From: Comamonadaceae bacterium UBA4962
GTDB taxonomy: Bacteria; Pseudomonadota; Gammaproteobacteria; Burkholderiales; Burkholderiaceae_C
NCBI GenBank assembly: GCA_002397315.1
Contig: DHAE01000026.1
Span: 189,263 to 253,262 of the forward strand
Length of the DNA stretch: 64,000 nucleotides
Direction of reading: 5' to 3'
Part shown: one piece after another, positions 8,567-17,813 of the stretch
How positions within the stretch are numbered: the stretch's first letter is position 1
Layout: each line of letters begins with the position of its first letter
Program-made: the position numbers and the translations under genes
The notes under the pieces: generated by a model
What the model was told of the DNA's origin: nothing
Databases searched by the model: none
What the model saw: only the letters and a program-made list of their open reading frames with translations

Positions 8567-9658
8567 TCAGCGCAGCCCGGCGAGCGGATGCGCGTGCGCG
8601 GGCCAGGGGCTGTCGAAGAACGGCTGCCACATCGCGGGCGTGACGTCCTCGATGCGGGCGGGGTTCCAGCGCGGGGCGTGGTCCTTGTCCACGGCCAGGG
8701 CGCGGATGCCCTCCACCGTTTCGCTCTGGCCGGGCCGCAGGTAGAAGCAGTGCCGCACCATGTCGCGCTCCATGCGCAGGTCGGCGGCCAGGTCCATGTT
8801 CCGCGCGCGGCGGATCTGCTCCAGCACCACGTGCAGCATCAGCGGTGAGCGCTTGCGCAGCGTGGCCGCCGTGGCGCGCGCCCAGTCGCTGCCGTCGGCT
8901 TCCAGCGCCGCGAGGATGGCCGGCACGTTGGCTTCGCCGAAGGCGGCGTCGATGCGCGCGCGGTCGGCCGTGGCGGCGGGCTGCGGTTCGGTGCAATGCG
9001 TGGCGACCCAGCGTTCGATGGCGGCGCCGTCCTCGAAGGTGCGCGTGCCGAGGCCGTCCCAGAGGTCTCCCTGCGCCTCGGCCGGCACGCACCCGTCCGC
9101 CAGGCCCAGGGCCACGGCGTCACCCGCGCCGATCGTGTCGCCGGTGAGCGCCAGCCATTCGCCGGTGCGGCCGGGGCAGCGCGAGAGGAAGTAGCCGCCG
9201 CCCACGTCCGGGAACAGGCCGATCGCGGTCTCGGGCATGGCCATCTTGGTGCGCGGGGTGACGAGGCGCAGCGTGCCGCCCTGGCTGATGCCCATGCCCC
9301 CGCCCATGACGATGCCGTCCATGAAGGCGATGTACGGCTTGCCGAAGGCGTGGATCAGGTGGTTGAGCGCGTACTCCTCGGTGAAGAAGTCCTCCAGCTG
9401 CGGATGGCCCGTGCTGCCGGCCTGGTGCAGGAAGCGGATGTCGCCGCCCGCGCAGAAGGCGCCGAACGCACCCTCCTTGTTCGTGCCACGGATCGCCACC
9501 GCCAGCACGGCCGGATCGGCCTGCCAGCGCAGCAGCGCCTCCATGAGGTCGCGCACCATGCCCAGCGACAGCGCGTTCAGCGCGCGGGGGCGGTTCAGCG
9601 TGATGAAGCCCACCTGCCCGCGCACCTCGGCCAGCACGTCGCGTTGCGTTGCATCCAT
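8567..9658 (-). CDS. 3-hydroxyisobutyryl-CoA hydrolase / enoyl-CoA hydratase-family protein
   Basis: A 363-residue crotonase-superfamily enzyme, most like 3-hydroxyisobutyryl-CoA hydrolase of valine degradation. It has the HIBCH pattern rather than that of a plain 260-residue hydratase: FCAGGDIRFL near residue 70, the oxyanion MGGGMGIS segment near 120, MPETAIGLFPDVGGGYFLSRCPG near 140-162, and a long C-terminal domain with GIRALAVDKDHAPRWNPARIEDV. I chose ATG at 9658, which has AAGGAG six bases before it; an upstream ATG at 9676 would place that site inside the gene. It stands alone between the anti-sigma gene and a divergent membrane protein gene. Valine-pathway specificity is inferred from family resemblance only. 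Confidence 0.85.
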   Translation of the reverse strand: MDATQRDVLAEVRGQVGFITLNRPRALNALSLGMVRDLMEALLRWQADPAVLAVAIRGTNKEGAFGAFCAGGDIRFLHQAGSTGHPQLEDFFTEEYALNHLIHAFGKPYIAFMDGIVMGGGMGISQGGTLRLVTPRTKMAMPETAIGLFPDVGGGYFLSRCPGRTGEWLALTGDTIGAGDAVALGLADGCVPAEAQGDLWDGLGTRTFEDGAAIERWVATHCTEPQPAATADRARIDAAFGEANVPAILAALEADGSDWARATAATLRKRSPLMLHVVLEQIRRARNMDLAADLRMERDMVRHCFYLRPGQSETVEGIRALAVDKDHAPRWNPARIEDVTPAMWQPFFDSPWPAHAHPLAGLR

Positions 9659-9909
9659 TCGAGTCTCCTTCGTCATCCTGTAGTTCGTGAAAGCGGTGCC
9701 CGAAATTGTGCCGCACGCCGCGCGGTGTGCCCGGTCTCCTACAGGACCTGCGCAGGCCGCTGCCTACAATGCCCCGGCATGCCCCTCGACGCCGTGGCAA
9801 CGCAGCATTGCCCGATCCTTCCCGCCGCTGCCCTGCCCGCTGAGGACGGACGCGGCACGGCCCGCGCCCGCGTTCCAGACGCCGCCGCCCACCTGCCCGG
9901 GAGTACGCC

Positions 9910-11523
9910 ATGGAATGGCTGAGCGACCCGTCGGCCTGGGCGGGTCTGCTCACCCTGGTGGTGCTCGAGATCGTTCTCGGCATCGACAACCTCGTCTTCA
10001 TCGCGATCCTCGCGGACAAGCTGCCCCCCGACCAGCGGGACCGCGCGCGGCTGATCGGCCTGTCGCTCGCGCTGGTGCTGCGGCTGTGCCTGCTGGCCGC
10101 GATGGCGCACCTGATCCGTCTCACCGCGCCCATCGTCGAATGGGGCTGGCTGTCGCTGTCGTGGCGGGACATGATCCTGCTGGGCGGCGGCGTGTTCCTG
10201 CTGTGGAAGGCCACCACCGAGCTGCACGAACGGCTGGAGGGCGTGGACACGGCCGGGCCGAAGCAGCGCGAGCATGCGGCCTTCGGCGTGGTGCTGGTGC
10301 AGATCGTGGCGCTCGACGCGGTGTTCTCGCTCGATTCGATCATCACCGCCGTGGGCATGGTGCAGCACCTGCCGGTGATGATGGCGGCGGTGGTGATCGC
10401 CATGGGTTTCATGATGCTGGCGTCGCGCGCGCTCACCGCCTTCGTCAACCGGCATCCCACGGTGGTGGTGCTGTGCCTGAGCTTCCTGCTGATGATCGGC
10501 TTCAGCCTCGTGGCCGAGGGCATGGGCTTCCATCTGCCCAAGGGCTATCTGTACGCCGCGATCGGCTTCTCGATCCTCATCGAGTTCTTCAACCAATGGC
10601 GGCTGCGCAACATCGCACGCCATGCCGCCCGCCTGCCGATGCGCGAGCGCACGGCGCGCGCGGTGCTGCGGCTGCTCGGCGGGCAGGAGGCCGGCGGCGC
10701 GGGCGCCTCCGGAGGCACGCCCTCATCCTCCGGTGGAGAGGCTGCGCTGCAGGCCTTCCGGCAGGAGGAGCGCAGCATGGTCCGGGGCGTGCTGTCGCTC
10801 GCCGACCGCTCCGTGCTCTCGATCATGACGCCGCGCGCCGACGTCGACTGGATCGACATCAGCCAGGACAAGTCCGCGCTCTACCGCCAATTGCAGGCGC
10901 AGCCGCACGGCCTGTTCCCGGTGTGCGACCGCGGCGGGCTGGACGCGGTGATCGGCGTGGGCCGCGCCAAGGACCTGATGGCCGACCTGATCGCGCACGG
11001 CACCATCGACCGCCGCAAGAGCCTGCAGGCACCGCTCGTCGTTCCCGAGACGGTGAGTATCCTGCGGCTGATGGAGAACCTGCGCCGCTCGCGCAACCAC
11101 CTCGCGCTGGTGAGCGACGAGTACGGCACGATCCTGGGCCTCGTCACGCCGATGGACGTGCTGGAGGCGATCGCGGGCGAGTTTCCCGATGCGGGCGAAG
11201 ACCTGCTGCTGCAGCCGGTGGGACCGGACCACTGGCTGGCGGACGGGCTGGTGGACCTGCACACGCTCGCGCGGGCCGTACGCGTGGAGCGGCTGGCCCA
11301 CAGCGCGCACGATGCGAGCACGCTGGCCGGGCTGCTGCTGGAGACCTTCGGCGAACTGCCCACGCCCGGGCGCACCGCCGTGCTGCACGGCCTGCGCTTC
11401 GAGGTGGTGGCCGTGCAGGGGCGCCGCATCGCGCGCGTGGACGTGCGGCGCGACGACGGCTCCGATCCCGCCGTTGCCGGCACCGCACCGCCGTCGCCAC
11501 CCCCATCGCCATCCCGGAAATGA
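9910..11523 (+). CDS. TerC-CBS-CorC membrane protein (YegH/YoaE type)
   Basis: A 537-residue integral membrane protein of the YegH/YoaE architecture. Residues 1-240 form a TerC-like domain with about seven hydrophobic helices and the acidic motifs LEIVLGIDNLVFI and VALDAVFSLDSIITA, which in TerC relatives are proposed to handle Mn or other divalent metals. A Gly/Ser-rich linker (about 260-285) leads to a CBS pair (about 300-425; MTPRADVDWID, then YGTILGLVTPMDVLEAI). The C-terminal CorC/HlyC transporter-associated domain spans about 440-520. Metal export or cofactor loading of exported proteins is the likely role. A bidirectional terminator begins at its stop codon. Confidence 0.9.
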   Translation: MEWLSDPSAWAGLLTLVVLEIVLGIDNLVFIAILADKLPPDQRDRARLIGLSLALVLRLCLLAAMAHLIRLTAPIVEWGWLSLSWRDMILLGGGVFLLWKATTELHERLEGVDTAGPKQREHAAFGVVLVQIVALDAVFSLDSIITAVGMVQHLPVMMAAVVIAMGFMMLASRALTAFVNRHPTVVVLCLSFLLMIGFSLVAEGMGFHLPKGYLYAAIGFSILIEFFNQWRLRNIARHAARLPMRERTARAVLRLLGGQEAGGAGASGGTPSSSGGEAALQAFRQEERSMVRGVLSLADRSVLSIMTPRADVDWIDISQDKSALYRQLQAQPHGLFPVCDRGGLDAVIGVGRAKDLMADLIAHGTIDRRKSLQAPLVVPETVSILRLMENLRRSRNHLALVSDEYGTILGLVTPMDVLEAIAGEFPDAGEDLLLQPVGPDHWLADGLVDLHTLARAVRVERLAHSAHDASTLAGLLLETFGELPTPGRTAVLHGLRFEVVAVQGRRIARVDVRRDDGSDPAVAGTAPPSPPPSPSRK

Positions 11524-11551
11524 AAAACGCGCCCCGTGGGGCGCGTTTTTT
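11524..11551. terminator. Bidirectional rho-independent terminator
   Basis: A perfect 8-bp CGCGCCCC / GGGGCGCG stem (11528-11535 and 11538-11545) with a 2-base loop is flanked by five As on the left and six Ts on the right. It sits between the convergent YegH-type gene (+) and typA (-), and the symmetry lets it serve both. Confidence 0.9.
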
Positions 11552-11584
11552 AAAGGGTGAGCAAAGCCCCTGCCGGGGCCCCGA

Positions 11585-13411
11585 TCACATGCCGCGGCTG
11601 GCGCGCTTGCGCTCGTTTTCCGTGAGATGGCGCTTGCGCAGGCGCACGCTCTTGGGCGTGATTTCGACCAGCTCGTCGTCCTCGATGAACTCCACGCCGT
11701 ATTCCAGCGTGAGGTCGATCGGGGGCGTGATCTTGATCGCGTCTTCCTTGCCGGACACGCGGAAGTTGGTCAGCTGCTTGGTGCGCGTGGCGTTCACGAC
11801 GAGGTCGTTGTCGCGGCTGTGGATGCCGACGATCATGCCTTCGTACACCGGGTCGTTCGCCTTCACGAACATGCGGCCGCGGTCGTCCAGCTTGCCCAGG
11901 GCGTAGGTGAAGATTTCACCGTCGTCCATGGAGATCAGCACGCCGTTCTTGCGGCCGCCGATGTCGCCCTTGTGCGGCTCGTAGCTGTCGAAGATGTTGG
12001 AGATCAGGCCCGAGCCGCGCGTCAGGTTCAGGAATTCGTTGGTGAAGCCGATCAGGCCCCGTGCCGGGATGCGGTATTCCAGGCGCACGCGGCCGCGTCC
12101 GTCGGATTCCATGTTGACCAGTTCGCCCTTGCGCTCGCCGAGGGCCTGCATCACGCCGCCCTGGTGGCCTTCCTCGATGTCGGCCGTCACCAGCTCGATC
12201 GGCTCGTGGCGCACGCCGTCGATGTCCTTGAACACCACGCGCGGCTTGGAGACGGCCAGCTCGTAGCCTTCGCGGCGCATGTTCTCCAGCAGGATGGTCA
12301 GGTGCAGTTCGCCCCGGCCCATCACTTCGAAGATGCCTTCCTCGTCGGTTTCCTTCACGCGCAGGGCCACGTTGTGCTGCAGTTCCTTCTGCAGGCGGTC
12401 CCACAGCTGGCGGCTGGTCACGAACTTGCCTTCACGGCCCGCCAGCGGCGATGTGTTCACGCAGAAGTTCATGGTCAGCGTGGGCTCGTCCACCTTCAGC
12501 ATCGGCAGCGGCGCGGGGTTGGCCGGGTCGGTCACGGTCACGCCGATGCCGATGTCCTCGATGCCGTTGATCAGCACGATGTCGCCGGGGCCGGCCAGCG
12601 GGGTCTGCATGCGGTCCAGGCCCTGGAAGGTCAGCACCTGGTTCACGCGGCCCTTGACGCTCTTGCCGTCCGGACCTTCCATGACCAGCACGTCCTGGCC
12701 GGGCTTGAGCGTGCCCTGGCTGATGCGGCCCACGCCGATGCGGCCCACGAAGGTGGAGAAGTCCAGTGCCGAGATCTGCAGCTGCAGCGGCGCTTCCGGG
12801 TCGCCCGAGTTCGGCGGCACGTGCTTCAGGATGGTGTTGAACAGGGCCGACATGTCGGGGCCCCACTGCTCGCCCGGCGCGCCTTCTTCGAGCGACGACC
12901 AGCCGTTGATGCCCGAGGCGTACACCACGGGGAAGTCGAGCTGCTCGTCGGTCGCGCCCAGCTTGTCGAACAGGTCGAACGCGGCGTTCACGACCTTGTC
13001 GGGGTTGGCGCCCGGCTTGTCGACCTTGTTCACCACCAGGATCGGACGCAGGCCGAGGGCCAGGGCCTTCTTGGTCACGAAGCGCGTCTGGGGCATGGGG
13101 CCTTCCTGCGCGTCGATCAGCAGCACCACGCTGTCCACCATCGACAGGGCGCGTTCCACTTCGCCGCCGAAGTCCGCGTGGCCCGGGGTGTCGACGATGT
13201 TGATGTGCGTGCCTTCCCAGCTCACGGCGCAGTTCTTGGCCAGGATGGTGATGCCGCGTTCCTTTTCGATCGCGTTGTTGTCCATGACGGTGTCGACGAC
13301 CTTTTCGTGGTCGGCGAAGGTACCGGACTGGCGCAGCAGCTGGTCCACCATGGTGGTCTTGCCATGGTCGACGTGCGCGATGATGGCGATGTTGCGGATT
13401 TGTTTGCTCAT
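11585..13411 (-). CDS. typA: Ribosome-associated GTPase TypA/BipA
   Basis: A 608-residue translational GTPase needed for stress and cold adaptation and late 50S maturation. It has an EF-G-like layout. The G domain has P-loop AHVDHGKTT at residues 12-20, DTPGHADFGGEV near 75 and NKVDKPGA near 128. Domain II, an EF-G domain V-like region (GRGELHLTILLENMRREGYE near 360) and the BipA-specific C-terminal domain follow. Its start overlaps the stop of truB by 4 bases, making it the last gene of the rimP-nusA-infB-rbfA-truB-typA series. The convergent terminator at 11524-11551 closes the transcript. Confidence 0.98.
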   Translation of the reverse strand: MSKQIRNIAIIAHVDHGKTTMVDQLLRQSGTFADHEKVVDTVMDNNAIEKERGITILAKNCAVSWEGTHINIVDTPGHADFGGEVERALSMVDSVVLLIDAQEGPMPQTRFVTKKALALGLRPILVVNKVDKPGANPDKVVNAAFDLFDKLGATDEQLDFPVVYASGINGWSSLEEGAPGEQWGPDMSALFNTILKHVPPNSGDPEAPLQLQISALDFSTFVGRIGVGRISQGTLKPGQDVLVMEGPDGKSVKGRVNQVLTFQGLDRMQTPLAGPGDIVLINGIEDIGIGVTVTDPANPAPLPMLKVDEPTLTMNFCVNTSPLAGREGKFVTSRQLWDRLQKELQHNVALRVKETDEEGIFEVMGRGELHLTILLENMRREGYELAVSKPRVVFKDIDGVRHEPIELVTADIEEGHQGGVMQALGERKGELVNMESDGRGRVRLEYRIPARGLIGFTNEFLNLTRGSGLISNIFDSYEPHKGDIGGRKNGVLISMDDGEIFTYALGKLDDRGRMFVKANDPVYEGMIVGIHSRDNDLVVNATRTKQLTNFRVSGKEDAIKITPPIDLTLEYGVEFIEDDELVEITPKSVRLRKRHLTENERKRASRGM

Positions 13412-14406
13412 AGAGTGGGTTCCAATGTGCCGCGCTCTGCCCGCGGCGTGCTTTCCAGAATCTGTGCGATCTCCTGGGGGCTCAGGAGGCGCTCGGGGAT
13501 GAGTTCGCCAGCCGCCACGCGGCCGACGCCCAGCAGGGCGCGGGGTTCGTCGCCGAACACCGCCACGGCGGGCGCATCGGGCCAGGGCCCGCGGCGGCGC
13601 ACGCCGGAGAGGAAACGCGCCGTATTGTCGTGGTCCAGCGTGACAGCCGCATGCCCTGCGAGCAGCGTCTCCACCGGCTGGACGCAGGCCATGCGCGCGG
13701 CCTCGTCCATCGCTTCGAGCGCGGCGAGCGTGACGCAGCGCTCCACGCCCAGCCCGCCCGTGTCGATGCGCCGCAGGAAGGTGAGGTGCGCGCCGCAGCC
13801 GAGCGCGGCGCCCACGTCCTCGCCCAGCGTGCGGATATAGGTGCCCTTGCTGCAGGTCACGCGCAGGCGCACGGCGGGCTGGCCCGCGGCATCTTCGGCG
13901 AGCGACAGCTCCAGCGCATGGATCACCACGTCGCGCGCCTCGCGCTCCACGGCGATGCCCGCGCGGGCGTATTCGTAGAGCGCCTTGCCGTCCTTCTTGA
14001 GGGCGCTGTGCATCGGCGGCACCTGCCGGATCGGGCCGGTGAACTGCCGCTGCACGGCCGCCAGCCGCTCGGGCGCGAGCTGGGCCGGGTCCACGTCGCG
14101 GCGTTCCACCACGTCCCCTTCGGCATCGCCGGTGGTGGTGGTCACGCCGAGCCGCGCCACGGCCTCATAGGTCTTGGGCGCGTCGAGCTGCAGCTGGCTG
14201 AATTTGGTGGCCGCGCCGAAGCACAGCGGCAGCACGCCGGAGGCCAGCGGATCGAGCGTGCCGGTGTGGCCGGCCTTTTCGGCGCGCAGCAGCCACTTGG
14301 CCTTCTGCAACGCGTCGTTGCTGGAAAGGCCCAGGGGTTTGTCGAGCAGCAGCACTCCGTGCACCGGGCGCCGCTGCACCCGGATGCGGGGAGCGCGTGC
14401 GGTCAT
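13408..14406 (-). CDS. truB: tRNA pseudouridine-55 synthase
   Basis: Makes pseudouridine 55 in the T-loop of tRNAs. The 332-residue protein shows the TruB hallmarks: HGVLLLDKPLGLSSNDALQ near residue 16-34, the catalytic Asp in GHTGTLDPLASGVLP near 46-60, and CSKGTYIRTLGEDVG near 184-198. A PUA-like C-terminal domain follows. It overlaps rbfA upstream and typA downstream by 4 bases each, so the three are translationally coupled. Confidence 0.97.
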   Translation of the reverse strand: MTARAPRIRVQRRPVHGVLLLDKPLGLSSNDALQKAKWLLRAEKAGHTGTLDPLASGVLPLCFGAATKFSQLQLDAPKTYEAVARLGVTTTTGDAEGDVVERRDVDPAQLAPERLAAVQRQFTGPIRQVPPMHSALKKDGKALYEYARAGIAVEREARDVVIHALELSLAEDAAGQPAVRLRVTCSKGTYIRTLGEDVGAALGCGAHLTFLRRIDTGGLGVERCVTLAALEAMDEAARMACVQPVETLLAGHAAVTLDHDNTARFLSGVRRRGPWPDAPAVAVFGDEPRALLGVGRVAAGELIPERLLSPQEIAQILESTPRAERGTLEPTL

Positions 14407-14780
14407 GCTTCGTCGTCGTCTTTGGAACGGGAAGCCACGGCACGCGCGATCAGCGCGTTCATGTCCGACGCGCGCTCGGTCGTGCGGTCGAACATGAAGT
14501 GCAGCGTCGGCACGGTGTGGATGTGCAGGCGCTTGAAGAGGCCGTTGCGGAGGAACCCCGCGGCCTGGTTCAGCGCTTCCTGCGTCGCGTCGGCGTCGCC
14601 CACCAGCACGCTGAAGAACACCTTCGCGTGCGCGTAGTCGGGCGTCACTTCCACGGCCTGCAGCGTGACCATGCCGATGCGCGGGTCCTTCAACTCGCGG
14701 ATCAGCTCGGTCAGATCGCGCTGGATCTGGTCCGCGACCTTGAAGCCGCGGTTGGGCGTGGAGGATTTCTTGGCTGCCAT
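14403..14780 (-). CDS. rbfA: 30S ribosome-binding factor RbfA
   Basis: A 125-residue KH-fold factor that binds the 30S subunit late in maturation and assists 16S rRNA 5' processing. Recognisable segments are VADQIQRDLTELI, LKDPRIGMVTLQAVEVTPDYAHAKVFFSVL and the C-terminal HTVPTLHFMFDRTTERA. It follows infB after a 167-base gap that contains copy 2 of the dispersed repeat, the only sizeable gap in this otherwise compact operon. Its end overlaps the start of truB by 4 bases. Confidence 0.97.
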   Translation of the reverse strand: MAAKKSSTPNRGFKVADQIQRDLTELIRELKDPRIGMVTLQAVEVTPDYAHAKVFFSVLVGDADATQEALNQAAGFLRNGLFKRLHIHTVPTLHFMFDRTTERASDMNALIARAVASRSKDDDEA

Positions 14781-14840
14781 AGGTTCTCAGAACTCCGCAG
14801 AATCATCGCACCCCGCCGACACCCCGCCCCCAACCCTCGA

Positions 14841-14944
14841 GGGGCCGCGGAGCAGGCCATGCCAGCGGACGCCGTGGAACTGGCTTTGCCAGGCCACCGG
14901 CGTCGTCCCCCTGGAGGGGGAAGGCGCGAAGCGACTCAGGGGGT
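14841..14944 (-). repeat. Dispersed intergenic repeat, copy 2
   Basis: A copy of about 104 bases, closely matching 51981-52103 from GGGCCGCGGAGCAGGCCA to the final run of Gs. In this copy the inner CCCCCTT...AAGGGGG stem is collapsed to CCCCCTGGAGGGGG. It ends 3 bases before the infB stop codon (read on plus), so on the minus strand it is the first thing after infB and separates it from rbfA. Confidence 0.8.
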
Positions 14945-14947
14945 GCA

Positions 14948-17788
14948 TCACAAGGTTCTTGCAATTTCCTTGATCTCGAAGAACTCGAGCTGATCACCTT
15001 CCTTGATGTCGCTGTAGTTCTTGAGCTTGATACCGCACTCGAAGCCTTCCTTGACTTCCTTGACGTCGTCCTTGAGGCGGCGCACCGACTCGACTTCGCC
15101 CGTGTAGATGACCACGTTGTCGCGCAGCAGGCGGAAGCGGCAGTTGCGCGTGACCTGGCCCGACGTGACGTAGGAACCTGCCACCGTGCCGATCTTGGAG
15201 GCCACGAACACGGTGCGGATCTCGGCGGTGCCGATCTCTTCCTCGCGCTGCTCGGGAGCCAGCATGCCGGACATGGCGGCCTTCAACTCGTCCACGGCGT
15301 CGTAGATGATGTTGTAGTAGTGCAGGTCGACGTCGTTGGCCTCGGCCGTCTTGCGCGCGCCGGCGTCGGCTCGCACGTTGAAGCCGATCACGATCGCCTT
15401 GGAGGCGATGGCCAGGTTCACGTCGGACTCGCTGATGCCGCCCACGCCCGCATACACGAGCTGGACCTTGATCTCGTCGGTCGAGAGCTTGAGCAGCGAG
15501 GCGGCGAGCGCTTCCTGCGAGCCCTGCACGTCGGCCTTGATGATGATGGGCAGGTTCTTCACCTCGCCCGCCGTCATGTCGGCGAACACGTTCTCGAGCT
15601 TCGCGGCCTGCTGGCGTGCCAGCTTGGTGTTGCGGAACTTGCCGGCACGGTAGGTCGCGATTTCGCGGGCACGGCGCTCGTCGGAGAGCACCATGAACTC
15701 GTCGCCGGCCTGGGGCACGTCGGACAGGCCCTGGATCTCCACCGGAATGGAGGGACCGGCGGACTTGGTCGCCTTGCCGTTCTCGTCCAGCATGGCGCGC
15801 ACGCGGCCGGAGGTCTGGCCCGCGAGCACCACGTCGCCCACCTTGAGCGTGCCGGACTGCACCAGCACCGTCGCCACGGGGCCGCGGCCCTTGTCGAGCT
15901 GCGCTTCGATGACGAGGCCCTTGGCCATCGCCTCGACGGGCGCCTTCAGTTCCAGCACTTCGGCCTGCAGCAGCACCTGCTCGAGCAGCTCGTCGATGCC
16001 CATGCCGGTCTTGGACGACACGGGCACGAAGGGCGATTCGCCGCCGTACTCTTCGGGCACGACTTCCTGGGCCACCAGTTCCTGCTTCACGCGGTCCGGG
16101 TTGGCATCGGGCTTGTCGGCCTTGGTGATCGCCACGACGATCGGCACCTTGGCGGCCTTCGCGTGCTTGATGGCTTCCTTCGTCTGCGGCATGACGCCGT
16201 CGTCGGCGGCCACCACCAGGATGACGATGTCGGTCGCCTGCGCACCGCGGGCCCGCATGGCCGTGAAGGCCTCGTGGCCGGGGGTGTCGAGGAACGACAC
16301 CATGCCGCGCGGGGTTTCGACGTGGTAGGCGCCGATGTGCTGCGTGATGCCGCCGGCTTCGCCCGCCGCCACCTTGGCGCGGCGGATGTAGTCCAGCAGC
16401 GAGGTCTTGCCGTGGTCGACGTGGCCCATGACGGTGACCACGGGAGCGCGCGGCAGCGCCTCGGCCTGCTGGCCGGACACGTCCTCGTCGGTGAACGCTT
16501 CTGGATCGTCCAGCGCGGCCACGACGGCCTTGTGGCCCATTTCCTCGACCACGATCATGGCCGTGTCCTGGTCCAGCGGCTGGTTGATGGTGACCATCTG
16601 GCCCATCTTCATCAGCGCCTTGATGACTTCGGACGCCTTGATCGACATCTTGTGCGCCAGATCGGCCACCGTGATGGTCTCGGGCACGTGCACTTCGATG
16701 ACGCGCGCCTCGACCGGTGCCGACTGCTGGTGCGAATGGTCGTCGCGGTCGTTGCGGCGGCCGCGCGGGCCTCCGCGCCAGTTGTTGCGGCCCACGCCGC
16801 CGCTGGCGTCGCCGCGGGTCTTGATTTCCTTCTTCTTGGCAGGATCGCCGGCCCAGCTCGAGGAGAGCTTGGCGGACTTCACTTCCTTGCCGCCGCCGGC
16901 CGGCGCACCGGCCGCCGGACGCGCGCCCGGCGTGGCCGCCGGCTTGTGCAGCGTGCCCTTCTTGGCGTCGGCCGTGGTCGCGGGCTTCGGAGCCGGCTTC
17001 GGCTCTTCGGGTTTCTTGGCGACCAGCACCTTCTTGGGCGCGGCCATCATGGCGCGGATCGCCTCGGCTTCGGCCAGGGCCTTGCGGCGGCGCTCGTCCA
17101 GATCGGCGGCGCGCGCGGTTTCCTCGGCCGCACGGGCCTTGGATTCGGCCTCGGCCTTGGCGCGTGCCTCGGCCTGCGCGGCATTGCGCGCAGCGGCTTC
17201 GGCGGCGGCCTCGCGGGAGGCTTCCTCGCGCACGGCGGATTCCTGGGCCTTGCGCTCGGCCTGCTGGGCCGCATAGGCGGCGGCACGCTCCTCGGCCTCG
17301 CGCTCGCGGCGTTCGCGGTCTTCGCGTTCACGGCGCGCGGTGCTCAGCTCCTGCTCCTGCTGGCTGATCAGCTCGGCCTGGCGGCGGGCCTCTTCCTCGC
17401 GGCGTGCGAGTTCCTGGTCCTCGGCGGACGGCGCGGCGGTGTCTTCCGACACGGAGCCCTGGTCGTCGGCAGCGCCTTCGGCCACGTCGTCACGCTTGAT
17501 GAAGGTGCGCTTCTTGCGCACTTCCACCTGGATCGTGCGCGCCTTGCCGGTGGCGTCGGCCTGCTTGATCTCGCTGGTGGACTTCTTGGTGAGCGTGATC
17601 TTGCGGCGGTCGCCCGTGGCGGTGCCATGGCTGGCCTGCAGGAAGGCGAGCAGCTTCTGCTTGTCGGACTCGGTCAGCGCATCGGACGGCGCGGCCTTGG
17701 CCACGCCAGCGGACTTGAGCTGGTCGAGCAGGGTTTCCGGCGATTTCTTGAGTTCGCTGGCGAACTCGGCAACGGTGTTACTGGACAT
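14948..17788 (-). CDS. infB: Translation initiation factor IF-2
   Basis: A 946-residue IF-2 that delivers fMet-tRNA to the 30S subunit and promotes subunit joining. The N-terminus (1-50) is the IF2N helical domain. A long charged, Ala/Glu/Arg-rich region (about 110-250) is strongly helical, followed by a Lys/Pro-rich linker. A second IF2N-like domain is near 375-425. The G domain begins with GHVDHGKTS near 452-460, then DTPGHEAFTAMRARG near 498 and ITKADKP near 553. Domains II-IV follow. A GGGAGG ribosome site lies upstream of the ATG at 17788. nusA ends 25 bases upstream. Confidence 0.98.
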   Translation of the reverse strand: MSSNTVAEFASELKKSPETLLDQLKSAGVAKAAPSDALTESDKQKLLAFLQASHGTATGDRRKITLTKKSTSEIKQADATGKARTIQVEVRKKRTFIKRDDVAEGAADDQGSVSEDTAAPSAEDQELARREEEARRQAELISQQEQELSTARREREDRERREREAEERAAAYAAQQAERKAQESAVREEASREAAAEAAARNAAQAEARAKAEAESKARAAEETARAADLDERRRKALAEAEAIRAMMAAPKKVLVAKKPEEPKPAPKPATTADAKKGTLHKPAATPGARPAAGAPAGGGKEVKSAKLSSSWAGDPAKKKEIKTRGDASGGVGRNNWRGGPRGRRNDRDDHSHQQSAPVEARVIEVHVPETITVADLAHKMSIKASEVIKALMKMGQMVTINQPLDQDTAMIVVEEMGHKAVVAALDDPEAFTDEDVSGQQAEALPRAPVVTVMGHVDHGKTSLLDYIRRAKVAAGEAGGITQHIGAYHVETPRGMVSFLDTPGHEAFTAMRARGAQATDIVILVVAADDGVMPQTKEAIKHAKAAKVPIVVAITKADKPDANPDRVKQELVAQEVVPEEYGGESPFVPVSSKTGMGIDELLEQVLLQAEVLELKAPVEAMAKGLVIEAQLDKGRGPVATVLVQSGTLKVGDVVLAGQTSGRVRAMLDENGKATKSAGPSIPVEIQGLSDVPQAGDEFMVLSDERRAREIATYRAGKFRNTKLARQQAAKLENVFADMTAGEVKNLPIIIKADVQGSQEALAASLLKLSTDEIKVQLVYAGVGGISESDVNLAIASKAIVIGFNVRADAGARKTAEANDVDLHYYNIIYDAVDELKAAMSGMLAPEQREEEIGTAEIRTVFVASKIGTVAGSYVTSGQVTRNCRFRLLRDNVVIYTGEVESVRRLKDDVKEVKEGFECGIKLKNYSDIKEGDQLEFFEIKEIARTL

Positions 17789-17813
17789 ATTCGGTTCGTA
17801 CCTCCCCTGACCC

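Noticed and set aside
9765..9909. Possible yybP-ykoY (Mn) riboswitch in the leader of the TerC-type gene
   Set aside because: A TACAAT -10-like hexamer leaves a leader of about 140 bases, but I could not find the conserved paired and loop segments of that riboswitch.
9780..9922. Upstream open frame overlapping the start of the TerC-type gene
   Set aside because: A 47-codon frame starting MPLDAVATQ has no ribosome site and atypical composition; likely chance.
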